Assembly: GCA_001618605.1 (NCBI GenBank)
Contig: LKHC01000110.1
Span: forward strand, 79,585-129,137
DNA from: Candidatus Fermentibacter danicus
GTDB taxonomy: Bacteria; Fermentibacterota; Fermentibacteria; Fermentibacterales; Fermentibacteraceae
Length of the DNA stretch: 49,553 bases
Direction of reading: 5' to 3'
Positions 18,389 through 26,222 of this stretch are shown one piece after another. The first letter of the stretch is position 1, and each line of letters opens with the position of its first letter. The notes under the pieces were generated by a model that ran no database searches, was not told where the DNA came from, and saw only the letters and a list, made by a program, of their open reading frames with translations. A program made the translations under genes and the position numbers.

Positions 18389-19092
18389 CGGAAGAGGTTG
18401 GACAACTTGAGTCGCCAGACCATCCACACGGCTTCCCAGACGATGCTCCGCGTCATCTTGGAGGTGCCGGCGTGTCGGTCCACGAAGATGATGGGTATTT
18501 CGACGACCCTGCACCCGGCCCGGAAGAGCTTGTATGTCACCTCGATCTGGAACGAGTAGCCATCCGAGCGGATCTCGTTCAGATCTAGCTTCACGAGGGC
18601 ATCCCTGCGGAAGGCCTTGAATCCGCCGGTGGCGTCCGTGACGGGCAGCCCGGTTATCAGGCGCGTGTAAACGTTGGCGAAGTAGGAGAGGAGCAGCCGG
18701 GAGAGCGGCCAGTTCACGACGTTCACGCCGCAGCAGTAACGCGATCCGAGGGCGAAGTCGTGGTCCGAGAGGGCTCCGATCAGTTCCGGAACCTTCACGG
18801 GGTCGTGGGAGAAGTCCGCATCCATCTGGACTATCGGGTCGAAGTCCTGTTCCAGCGCCCATCTGAAGCCGGCCACGTAGGCCTGGCCCAGGCCCTTCTT
18901 CTCCGGCCTGGTCAGGAGATGCACCCTGCCCGTGCCCTCGAATTCGCGGATGGCGTCGCCCGTTCCATCGGGGCTGCTGTCGTCGACGACGAGGATGCTG
19001 GGCGATCCCGGAAGCGCCAGGACCGCCGGTATCAGCTTCCTGATGTTCGATACCTCGTTGTAGGTCGGAACTACGATCAGTGGCCCCTTCAA
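18385..19092 (-). CDS. Polyprenol-phosphate mannosyltransferase-like GT2 (Dpm1-like)
   Basis: 235 residues. MKGPLIVVPTYNEVSNI and ILVVDDSSPDGT start the GT-A fold. QMDADFSHDP holds the DxD metal site, and TDATGGFKAFRRDAL plus SYSFQIE-like DGYSFQIEVTY match dolichol-phosphate mannose synthase-type enzymes. There is no C-terminal membrane domain, so it is of the single-domain type. It would charge a polyprenyl phosphate with a hexose, which GT-C enzymes such as the one at 13856-15157 could then use as donor. The start is the TTG at 19092, 6 bases after a strong AGGAGG. It is the first gene of the 19-kb operon. Confidence 0.87.
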   Translation of the reverse strand: MKGPLIVVPTYNEVSNIRKLIPAVLALPGSPSILVVDDSSPDGTGDAIREFEGTGRVHLLTRPEKKGLGQAYVAGFRWALEQDFDPIVQMDADFSHDPVKVPELIGALSDHDFALGSRYCCGVNVVNWPLSRLLLSYFANVYTRLITGLPVTDATGGFKAFRRDALVKLDLNEIRSDGYSFQIEVTYKLFRAGCRVVEIPIIFVDRHAGTSKMTRSIVWEAVWMVWRLKLSNLFR

Positions 19093-19126
19093 GTCCAGCC
19101 TCCTTGAGGTAGTTTAAGATGAGTAT

Positions 19127-19145
19127 AAACCCTGTCGATGGGTTT
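19127..19145. repeat. Small inverted repeat in the divergent promoter region
   Basis: AAACCC and GGGTTT form a perfect 6-bp stem with a 7-base loop, between the divergently oriented genes at 19092 (minus) and 19231 (plus). It lies upstream of the TTG start of the polysaccharide operon and could be an operator or a weak hairpin. No convincing -35/-10 pair was identified. The rest of 19093-19230 shows only the ribosome-binding sites of the two genes. Confidence 0.35.
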
Positions 19146-19230
19146 CTGCCATGCCGGGCCCCGAATCCGGCGTCGCCCTCAACCCCGGCCCTGGAGGCCG
19201 CGGAAGAATGATCACCACCGGAGGAATCGC

Positions 19231-20259
19231 ATGAAAGCGCTTCTGCTGACACTCATGGCGTCCGTCGCCGCTGCCGGCGTGGCTGTTCTCCCGCTGGTCA
19301 GCTACTCTTCCGGATCGGGTCTCCTGTATGGCGCGATCCTGCACGCAGGCCCGGAAGGTGTCGAGGGCCCGGAAATATCGGTCATGGCCTACGGAACGGC
19401 GAGAGGGGGCCAGTACGAATCCTTCGGAGTCCGCATCCCGGTGGGAGGAGGCGCGTGGTTCGCGTCCGCCTGTCACGAGCAGCTTCTGAATCACGATTTC
19501 TTCGGCTGGGGCAACTGGGGCGACCCCGACGAAAGCCTGGAGTATGACAGGGAATCGGACGTGATCTCCATCGGACACACCCGGACCTTCGGTCCGTTCG
19601 AGGCGAGGGCGGGGGCCGAGGCGAGGCACTCTTCGGTATTCGACCGGGAGGAGGGCGATCTGTGGGGCAGCCTGCCGGATCGCCCGATCACGAATGGATG
19701 GACCGCCGGCCCCTCCGTGTAGTTGAGTTCGCGCTCATACCCCGGTCCTGCATGGGGAAATCTCCGGGCACGATTCGACTGGCAGGGCGGAGGCGGAAAG
19801 GCTTACTGGAGGACCGAACTCGAGCGGACGGCCTGCCACCCGATCGGAGGAGGCTTCCTGCTGGCTCTGAGAAACGACGTCGCATACCACCACGGCGCCG
19901 GTGACACACAGATTCCCTTCCTTCCGTTCCTCGGACCCGCCCAGCTCCTCAGGGGGTACGCCGGCGACAGGTTCTCGGGTGACTGGCTGACCGTCGCGAA
20001 CCTGGAACTCAGGAGGCGGCTCTTCGGGTTGATGGACGATCCGGAGACGGACGATCCGCTCATTCTCGTCGGTGCGGCCCTGTTCGCGGACGCCGGCCAG
20101 GCGTCGGAGACGCTCAGCGGGATGAGATGGGACAGGTGGCACCCGGACGGCGGAATCGGTTTCTACGCCACCTTGAGGGGCATGACTCTCCGGGTGGATG
20201 CGGCCCTGCTGTCCCCGGAGGGATTCAGGCTGAACATGCGCATTGGTGGCGGGTTCTAG
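19231..20259 (+). pseudogene. BamA/TamA-like outer-membrane barrel gene interrupted by an in-frame TAG
   Basis: One continuous frame of about 343 codons, broken by a single TAG at 19720-19722. The first part has a signal-like N-terminus (MKALLLTLMASVAAAG), then LPLVSYSSGSGLLYGAIL, the usual entry into a surface-antigen/Omp85-type barrel lacking POTRA domains. The part after the stop continues the barrel: QLLRGYAGDRFSGDWLTVANLELRRRLFG is the conserved 'LRGY...' segment, and the chain ends in FRLNMRIGGGF with the terminal Phe of outer-membrane proteins. Start ATG 19231 with GGAGG 7 bases upstream. TAG is an ordinary stop elsewhere in this window (for example 20257-20259), so readthrough is not expected. 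The cause may be a true nonsense mutation or a sequence error. Its real stop overlaps the convergent gene. Confidence 0.8.
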
Positions 20260-20570
20260 CGGGTTTTCAGTCCAGCCTGAAGCCGAACAGCGCCTCCTCG
20301 AACGCCGCCCCGTCGAACACCGGCGCCTTCTCGAGCCAGTGCCCCGCGTTCCGCCCGGAAGTCCTCCGACCAGGAGGGCGCGTACAGCTTGATTGCCATG
20401 CCGTCCAGCAGGAAGACGAGATGCGTGCCCGAATCCACCCGCGCCGGACCGGCGGAAGGGATGCCGTGCCTGCGGCAGATCTCCGCCGCCGCAGGTACGA
20501 AGTCCAATCTGCTCCTCGCCTCCATGTAGGAGGCCTGATCGGCCGCCTCCGGGAGGAGCCCCTCCGTCAC
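20256..20570 (-). pseudogene. Truncated aminoglycoside-phosphotransferase-family gene
   Basis: 104 residues from a GTG at 20570 that overlaps the sppA stop by 4 bp (GTGA). Residues of about 25-75 (AEICRRHGIP, GTHLVFLLDGMAIKLYAP, DFRAERGAL) look like the N-lobe of APH-type kinases, with the ATP-binding lysine in AIKLY and the alpha-C glutamate in RAERGAL. The rest of the kinase, including the HxD catalytic loop, is absent. From about 20345 downwards the next frame gives HWLEKAPVFDGAAFEEALFG and ends at a TGA at 20267, which looks like a genuine C-terminus. A deletion plus frameshift explains this best. Probably non-functional. Confidence 0.6.
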
Positions 20571-22909
20571 TCTACGATGACGGGCTGCATCAGGTACAGC
20601 GGCCTGTCGAAGGCCGATATCTGATTGAGAAGACTCCGGGGATCGAGCACCGACGCGCCTCTGAACGGGCTCAGGCTCAGGCCATCGAAAAGGCCGGGCC
20701 TGGGATGCACTTCGATTACTGGTACCCAGTCCTCACCGAGTCCGGCCATTCCCGCCGCGCAGCGCACGGCGTCGGTCAGCCCTCCTATCCTGTCCACCAG
20801 ACCGATCTCCAGGGCGTCGGAGCCGGACCAGATGCGCCCGCGTCCGATCGAATCGACCTGCTCCCTGGTCATGCCGCGGCCGTCCGCCACCCTGCCCGTG
20901 AAGAGGTCGTAGCAGCGCCCTATGGACTCCTCCACGTTCCGCCTCTGATCGTCGGTGAAGCTCGAGAAGACGTCGAACAAGTCGGCCATCGGATACGGGG
21001 CGATGGTTTCGACGCCTATGCCGATCCTGTCGAGGAGTTCGCCCGCCGCTATCTTCCCGCCGATGACCCCGATCGAGCCGGTGACCGTGTAGCTGTCGGC
21101 GAAGATGCTGTCTGCGCAGCATGCGATGTAGTAGCCGCCCGATGCGGCGACGCCGCCCATGGAGACTACGACGGGCATTTCCTTCGAGATTTCGTCGATG
21201 CAATGGTGCATCTCCTCGGATGCGAAGGCGTCTCCGCCGCCCGAGTCGATCCGGATCACAACGGCCTTCACGCCGGGTCTGGAAGCCGCGTCCCTGATCA
21301 GCTCGCAGATGGTCTCGCTGCCCATCGTCCCGCCCAGGGGGAAGGAAGTCCCGCTGCGGCCGCGGGTGATGAAGCCAGTAGCCGTTATGACGGCGATCCT
21401 GGGTTCTGGACCCCAGTCGTCGTCTATCGGGATCGATGCCTCGTACTCGTCGAGCGATCTCACGGTTATTCCGCGGCCGTTCAGAGCCTCCAGCCGTTCC
21501 TCGATCTCGTCCGGAAACACCGTGCCGTCGACCAGGCCGGCGTCGACGGCCTCGTGCGGCGGCATCATCCCGGCCTTCAGAATGGTGACGATCTGCGGCG
21601 GCTCCAGACCGCGCCCGTTGGTGAGGGCGAGGAACAGCTCCCTGTGGAAGGATTCGAGGAGCGCCGTTTCGGCGATCCTCTGGGCTTCGGACATGTCCGA
21701 CCGGGTCAGCATGTCGGCCGCGCTCTTGTATTCGCCGATCCGCACGAAGTCCGGATAGAGCCCGACGTTGTCCAGGAAGTCCCTCAGGAAGATGCCGTGG
21801 GCGGCGAAGCCGGAGAAGAACGTCTCTCCTGCGGGGTGCATCCAGAACTCCGTGCCAGCGCTCCCGACGTAGCACTCGATGTTGCCCGGGCTGCCGGCAT
21901 AGACCACCACCTGCTTGCCCATGCTCCTGGCCCGCGCGAGCTGGGTTCTCAGCTCCTCGGCCTGGGCGGCGGTCCCCGTCCCTCCGTCCAGATCGACGAT
22001 CAGCCCTTCGACCGAAGGGTCGTCGACGGCGCGCTCTATCAGGAGGATCTCCTCGGAGAAGCTCCTCTTCACCGGACCGAGGAAATCCCTGGTCTGCTCC
22101 TCGGCCGTCGAGCCCGTCTCTATGCGGACGTACCTCCCGGACGGAGGAAGGATGCTTCGTCTCGGGCTGGAGGTGAGCCTTATCTCCGCCCGCCCCCCGG
22201 CGTAGTTCTCGTCCTCGAGGAGGCCGGAGAAAGCTGCGCCGACATGCCCGAAGTCGCTGGAGATGCCCGCCGAGACCCGGTCCTCGGAGAAGCCCAGCCG
22301 CAGGGCGGCGCCGGGAACGGGTCTGACCTCGAACCCCCCGTCGAACTCGAAATCGTCGAAATCCTCGTCCACTCCGACGTTTCCGGTCAGAGTGAAAACC
22401 GGGCCGAAGGGTCTTGCTGCCAGGCCTCCCCTGTACGAGGCTTCATGCTCCACGCCGGCCGACTCGAATCCACTCCTGCGGACGATTCCGACGGAAAACA
22501 CGGCGGAGGGCCTGAAGGACACGCCGATGTCCCAACTGCGCGCTCCTTCCCACTCATCGGAGGTCACCGGGTCCATCCACGTATAGGATGTGCCGATGGA
22601 CGCCATGCCGTCGACGAGGGTGGTCGCCGACCCGACCGTGAAGCGCCGGAGATCCCCCTTCCCCTCCCACCAGCCCGAGGCTCCGATGCCCGGGAGCCCG
22701 AGATAGACCCTGTCCGGGCGGTGGAGCGAGCTGTCGCTGGAAGGGACGCCTACGGAGAGCGTCATGTCGCGCTGCCAGGCCAGCGCGGCGGGATTCACCA
22801 CCTCGACGAATCCGGCGGAGGGGAAGGCCGGCCAGTCGAACAGCATCCCCGGGCCCGGCATCCCTGCCACCACCCCCGCCAGAACCGTCATCATCACCAC
22901 TCCCGCCAT
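20567..22909 (-). CDS. sppA: Signal peptide peptidase SppA with barrel-like N-terminal domain
   Basis: 780 residues. The C-terminal 530 or so residues are a tandem SppA (67K type) serine protease. The catalytic lysine lies in [11 protein letters not shown] (about residue 395) and the nucleophilic serine in [12 protein letters not shown] (about 586), as in the Lys/Ser dyad of E. coli Spp[19 protein letters not shown] and [11 protein letters not shown] are also typical. The first 245 residues are not SppA: after a signal sequence they show [16 protein letters not shown], a motif common to PorV/FadL-like outer-membrane proteins, then alternating beta-strand sequence ([28 protein letters not shown]). 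The fusion suggests placement at a membrane or outer membrane. ATG 22909 with GGGGAGG upstream. Confidence 0.85.
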   Translation of the reverse strand: MAGVVMMTVLAGVVAGMPGPGMLFDWPAFPSAGFVEVVNPAALAWQRDMTLSVGVPSSDSSLHRPDRVYLGLPGIGASGWWEGKGDLRRFTVGSATTLVDGMASIGTSYTWMDPVTSDEWEGARSWDIGVSFRPSAVFSVGIVRRSGFESAGVEHEASYRGGLAARPFGPVFTLTGNVGVDEDFDDFEFDGGFEVRPVPGAALRLGFSEDRVSAGISSDFGHVGAAFSGLLEDENYAGGRAEIRLTSSPRRSILPPSGRYVRIETGSTAEEQTRDFLGPVKRSFSEEILLIERAVDDPSVEGLIVDLDGGTGTAAQAEELRTQLARARSMGKQVVVYAGSPGNIECYVGSAGTEFWMHPAGETFFSGFAAHGIFLRDFLDNVGLYPDFVRIGEYKSAADMLTRSDMSEAQRIAETALLESFHRELFLALTNGRGLEPPQIVTILKAGMMPPHEAVDAGLVDGTVFPDEIEERLEALNGRGITVRSLDEYEASIPIDDDWGPEPRIAVITATGFITRGRSGTSFPLGGTMGSETICELIRDAASRPGVKAVVIRIDSGGGDAFASEEMHHCIDEISKEMPVVVSMGGVAASGGYYIACCADSIFADSYTVTGSIGVIGGKIAAGELLDRIGIGVETIAPYPMADLFDVFSSFTDDQRRNVEESIGRCYDLFTGRVADGRGMTREQVDSIGRGRIWSGSDALEIGLVDRIGGLTDAVRCAAGMAGLGEDWVPVIEVHPRPGLFDGLSLSPFRGASVLDPRSLLNQISAFDRPLYLMQPVIVE

Positions 22910-22920
22910 CTCCCGACCTC

Positions 22921-22956
22921 CCCGTCCGGTGTCAGAGGAAAAAACGTCAAATACGC
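22921..22956. repeat. Left copy of 36-bp inverted repeat flanking the RAYT gene
   Basis: Begins CCCGTCCGGTGTCAGAGG and ends GTCAAATACGC on the plus strand. Its reverse complement recurs at 24020-24055 with a single mismatch; the inner 28 bp (22929-22956) match perfectly. It lies between the sppA ribosome-binding site and the 3' end of the transposase gene. Repeats in this position are expected to be REP-type recognition sites of the RAYT protein. Confidence 0.88.
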
Positions 22957-22980
22957 AAAATCGCTGTATAATTGCATTGA

Positions 22981-23940
22981 TTACTTGCAGTTCAAGAGAT
23001 AGCTTACTCCCTGTCTCGTGATTCCGAGCAAACGGCCCGTCTCGGTCATATTCAGCCCTGCTTCGGTGATCAGTCTCCTGGCTGCGGCAGCTCTCGCTGC
23101 AGTGAGAGTTCCATTGCGCGACTTCTTCATCAGGTCTCTCCGCTCGAGACCGAACTGGTCGAGGATGTCGCGGAAGATCTCCTCGATTTTTCCTCTGGAG
23201 CTGTCCCTGTCGCGGATTCCATGCCTGCCGTCCGCCTTGAGGGATGTCGCGAGTTCAGCCGTAGATTTCCTGTCCCCCAGAACCCTCCGACTGGAAGGTG
23301 TCCTCTCCGACATCAGATCGGAGACCCTTCCGGCACTCATTCCCCTGGAACCGAGGATAAAGCCCTCACCTACGTATTCCCAGGCGGGCGAGTCGGAGGA
23401 CATCATCTTCAGATATGCAGCCAGCGCACTTTCTCTGTCGCTTCCGAACATCGAGAGCACCGCCTTGGTGTCCTGCCCGTTGATCGAGATTCCTGAGATG
23501 ATCGACCTGTGTCCCGTCCAGGGATATCGGGCGAGATCGTCGACGCTGTCCACCATGCCGGCCAATACCGGATTCAGGTGGATGTACCTTACGACAGTCG
23601 TCAGGTACGCCTCATCGTTTATGAGAATCGACCTGAAACGGCTCTCGAAGAGGTGTCCGGTCCTCCCGTGCCGCCTGTTGAAGTACCTGGCATACCGCGA
23701 CAGAAGCTGCTGCATGAACCTGGACAGCGGAAAGTCCCCGCACCTTATGAGCAGGTGAACGTGGGAATCCATGAGCGCCCAGGCGAGCAGTCCGGTCTCG
23801 GATACGGCGCAGAGTTGGGAGAGGGTATCGAGGAAGGCTGCACGGTCGGTGTCATCCATGAAGAGAAGCCGTCTCTCGACGGTCCTCGCCATCACGTGAT
23901 GAAGGGAATCAGTCTGATCGAGCCTGGCTCTGCGACCCAT
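22981..23940 (-). mobile_element. rayT: REP-associated tyrosine transposase (RAYT, Y1_Tnp) with C-terminal HTH
   Basis: 319-residue HUH endonuclease of the IS200/IS605-like RAYT group. The HUH motif is in ALMDSHVHLLIR (about residues 60-62) and the catalytic tyrosine in LLSRYARYFNRRHGRTGHLF (about 82-86). FESRFRSILI and YLTTVVRYIHLNPV are family hallmarks. The last 60 residues, with ITEAGLNMTETGRLLGITRQ, resemble a DnaA-type helix-turn-helix domain, as found in many RAYTs. Start ATG 23940 with GGAGG 7 bases upstream. It is flanked by inverted 36-bp repeats at 22921 and 24020. RAYTs bind and process REP hairpins and are usually single-copy and domesticated. Confidence 0.92.
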
Positions 23941-23963
23941 CTCCCGACCTCCCGTCAATGCAA

Positions 23964-23988
23964 AGAGGCCGGTCGTCGACCGGCCTCT
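23964..23988 (-). terminator. Hairpin, probable terminator or REP-like structure
   Basis: Perfect 10-bp arms AGAGGCCGGT and ACCGGCCTCT around a 5-base loop (CGTCG). On the minus strand it follows the small membrane-protein gene and is succeeded by a short T run (TTTGC), which fits a weak intrinsic terminator. It also sits between the right-hand repeat and the start of the RAYT gene, so it could instead belong to the REP element. Confidence 0.6.
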
Positions 23989-24011
23989 GTTCTTTATCCG
24001 TCATTCATACC

Positions 24012-24362
24012 TTAAAGGTGCGTATTTGACGTTTTTTCCTCTGACACCGAACGGGCGATGAGGATGGCGGGGGGGATCCAGAGGAGGAACCCGCCGAACA
24101 GGAACGGCGCGATCGAGGTAATGCCCAGCTCGTCGCCGTGCATCGCCGCAACGCCTATCAGGCCCCAGCCCGCCAGCAGGAGGCCGAACACGGAGTTCTC
24201 CCTCCTGTTCATCCCGCGGCAGAGCGAAGCCACACCCATCATCGTCACCAGGATGGGCCACCAGCGGGACACCCCCAGGCCAAGACCCCAAAGCAGCAGG
24301 AACAGGCCGAACGATCCAAGAATGACCGTCCAGACGATCCAGCCCCTCGTGACTGCAGGCAT
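24012..24362 (-). CDS. Small LiaF-N/DUF5668-like membrane protein with repeat-derived tail
   Basis: 116 residues with four hydrophobic segments: WTVILGSFGLFLLLWGLGLG, WWPILVTMMGVASL, FGLLLAGWGLIGVAAM and ITSIAPFLFGGFLLWIPPAIL. The 'RWWPILV...G' layout resembles the N-terminal membrane domain of LiaF/DUF5668 proteins. The last residues (ARSVSEEKTSNTHL, stop TAA) are encoded by the 36-bp inverted repeat, so the natural C-terminus was replaced by an inserted repeat. ATG 24362 follows the lipoprotein stop by one base, so the two are co-translated. Function unknown. Confidence 0.7.
   Translation of the reverse strand: MPAVTRGWIVWTVILGSFGLFLLLWGLGLGVSRWWPILVTMMGVASLCRGMNRRENSVFGLLLAGWGLIGVAAMHGDELGITSIAPFLFGGFLLWIPPAILIARSVSEEKTSNTHL
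24020..24055. repeat. Right copy of 36-bp inverted repeat flanking the RAYT gene
   Basis: Begins GCGTATTTGACG and ends CTGACACCGAACGGG on the plus strand, the reverse complement of 22921-22956 with one mismatch. This copy lies inside the 3' end of the membrane-protein gene 24012-24362 and supplies its last residues (about RSVSEEKTSNT). Confidence 0.88.
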
Positions 24363-24363
24363 T

Positions 24364-24843
24364 CTACTCCCCTTCCTCCATCGGCGGCGCCAGGGTCGTC
24401 AGATCGACGAGCCAGATGCCTTCCACCAGCCTGACCGGAATCTCCTGCGGTCCGTCGGTCGTCCTCACCACAACCACCGCGAGCGTCGAATCCCTGTAGT
24501 CGACCGATCTGATGGAGGTGCTCAGCGAATGGGCGGTCTCCGAGCGGGAGACCATGCGCGAGAAGAGAGTCTGCCCGTCCAGGGCCGCGAACTCTTCCTC
24601 GGTCATCTCTCCGGCGAGCCCGGTGAGGGCCCCGGACGCCTCCGTGTAACCGAAATGGTGCAGGACCACTACGGTCGAATCGTACAGGTGCCGGGTCGAG
24701 GGGGTCAGCAGATTCCAGGCCGTGTCGTAGGAGGAATCGGCCAGAGCGCCGGCGAACTCCTGGACCGCACGCGAAGCGCCGCTACCTCCGCACGAGGCCA
24801 GCAGAAGCGCCAGTATCGGCGGAGCCAGACGCTCGAGTCTCAT
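24364..24843 (-). CDS. Lipoprotein, NTF2-like/DUF4878-type
   Basis: 159 residues. The N-terminus MRLERLAPPILALLLASC is a lipoprotein signal with the lipobox LASC and lipidated Cys18. The mature part (VQEFAGALADSSYDTAWNLL ... EIPVRLVEGIWLVDL) has the helix-then-sheet pattern of small NTF2-like lipoproteins in which residues near 'A-W-x-L-L-T-P' open the cone. No catalytic residues recognised. ATG 24843 with GGGAGG 5-6 bases upstream; it follows the DUF1015 gene by 13 bp. Confidence 0.75.
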   Translation of the reverse strand: MRLERLAPPILALLLASCGGSGASRAVQEFAGALADSSYDTAWNLLTPSTRHLYDSTVVVLHHFGYTEASGALTGLAGEMTEEEFAALDGQTLFSRMVSRSETAHSLSTSIRSVDYRDSTLAVVVVRTTDGPQEIPVRLVEGIWLVDLTTLAPPMEEGE

Positions 24844-24856
24844 CGGTCCCTCCCGG

Positions 24857-26092
24857 TTACAGCATGTGGATGACGAGCCCGCTCCGAAGCTTCGGCTCGA
24901 ACCACGTTGATTTCGGCGGCATCACTCTGCCGTTGTCGGCTACGTCGAGAAGCTGGTCCATCGTCACAGCGTGCAGGGAGAAGGCCACGGCATACCTGCC
25001 GGAATCGACGAGCCTCTCGAGTTCGTCAGTCCCCCTTATCCCCCCGACGAAGTTGATGCGACTGCTGGTTCTGGGATCATCTATACCCAGGATGGGCGCC
25101 AGTAGGTTCCGCTGCAGGATGCTCGCATCCAGGCTCTCGACCGGATCAGCCGCGGGGAAGCTGCCCGGAAGGGCTTCCAGCCCGTACCACTTCCCGGCCA
25201 TGTACATCGAGAAGTTCTTGACCGCCCGGGGTGTGGGTTCCGGATCGGGGTAGACTCTGAACTTTTCGGAGATACGAGCGAGGAACTGCTCCTGCGTGAG
25301 CCCGGGGAGGTCGGCCACGACACGGTTGTAGGGCATTATCTGGAGGCTGCTCTTCGGGAAGATCACAGACAGGAAGTAGTTATACTCCTCCCTGCCGGTG
25401 TGGCCGGGGTTCGACGCCCGGCGCTTCTGCCCGATCAGCGTTCCGGCGGCGCTTCTGTGGTGTCCGTCGGCCACGTAGAGGAACGGGATCCCGGCGAATA
25501 TCTGGACTATTCTGTCCACAACGTGCTGTTCTCTTACGACCCAGAACGTGTGCCTCACGCCGTCGGGCGAGGTGAAGTCGTTCTCGGGTTCTGCGGAGCA
25601 CACCTTCTCCGTGATCTCCGCCATCCCGGCCACATCCCGGTAGGTCAGGAACACGGGGCCGATCTGGGCGTTCTGCGACTCGATATGCCTGATCCTGTCG
25701 AGCTCCTTGTCCTTCCGTGTGAACTCGTGCTTCTTTATGACGTCGTTCTCGTAGTCCTCGATGGATGCGCACGCGACGAGCCCGGTCTGGGAGTGGCCGG
25801 CCATGATCTGCCTGTAGAAGTAGAACGTGGCGGTGTCGTCCTGACGGAGGACACCGCCCTCGATCATCCTCCGGAGGTTCTCGGCGCCGCGGGCGTACAC
25901 CCGGTCGTCGTACAGGTCCACCGACGGATCGAGATCGATCTCGGGCTTGGAGCAGTGAAGGATGCTCCAGGGGTTCCCGGCGGCCATCTCCCTGGCCTCG
26001 TCCGAATCGAGTACGTCATAGGGAGGGGCTGCGACCTTCTCCGCCATGTCCTTGCGAGGTCTTAGCCCGACGAATGGTTTGATCCTAGCCAT
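24857..26092 (-). CDS. DUF1015 family protein
   Basis: 411 residues, usual length for DUF1015. It begins with IKPFVGLRPRKDMAEKVAAPPYDVL and has conserved GNPWSILHCSKPEIDL and YVADGHHRSAAG. The DGHHR motif resembles the active-site motif of ParB/Srx-fold kinases and nucleotidases, so a role as a small-molecule kinase is possible but not shown here. The C-terminus (KSTWFEPKLRSGLVIHML) is a family signature. In many genomes DUF1015 genes are near serine or phosphoglycerate metabolism, but no such gene is in this window. ATG 26092 with GGAGGA upstream. The 130 bp between it and the TPR gene show no other feature. Confidence 0.88.
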   Translation of the reverse strand: MARIKPFVGLRPRKDMAEKVAAPPYDVLDSDEAREMAAGNPWSILHCSKPEIDLDPSVDLYDDRVYARGAENLRRMIEGGVLRQDDTATFYFYRQIMAGHSQTGLVACASIEDYENDVIKKHEFTRKDKELDRIRHIESQNAQIGPVFLTYRDVAGMAEITEKVCSAEPENDFTSPDGVRHTFWVVREQHVVDRIVQIFAGIPFLYVADGHHRSAAGTLIGQKRRASNPGHTGREEYNYFLSVIFPKSSLQIMPYNRVVADLPGLTQEQFLARISEKFRVYPDPEPTPRAVKNFSMYMAGKWYGLEALPGSFPAADPVESLDASILQRNLLAPILGIDDPRTSSRINFVGGIRGTDELERLVDSGRYAVAFSLHAVTMDQLLDVADNGRVMPPKSTWFEPKLRSGLVIHML

Positions 26093-26222
26093 GAAAGAGT
26101 CCTCCGAAGATCAGTGAGCCGGTCATAGAGTGAACTCCGCCCCGGAAGCCGGGAAAGCCCTCCTGAGACCAGCGAGGGCCAGCCCGATCCTCCGTGGAGC
26201 GTAACCTAACCCAAAAGCACTT

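Noticed and set aside
19720-19722. TAG as a reassigned or read-through codon in the barrel gene
   Set aside because: TAG ends several other genes in the window (C25 protease, patatin, lipoprotein, and the barrel gene itself), so general reassignment is excluded; a nonsense change or sequence error is simpler.
22957-22980. Promoter for sppA in the AT-rich stretch next to the left repeat
   Set aside because: TATACA occurs on the minus strand but no -35 box lies at a suitable distance.
20393-23002. Long plus-strand open frame opposite sppA
   Set aside because: It lies antisense to a gene with clear catalytic motifs and has the low-complexity composition of a GC-rich shadow frame.
26123-26222. 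Extension of the TPR-like gene or an extra gene after 26222 on the minus strand
   Set aside because: A coding-like frame exists but has no start or family match; in GC-rich DNA such frames are common.
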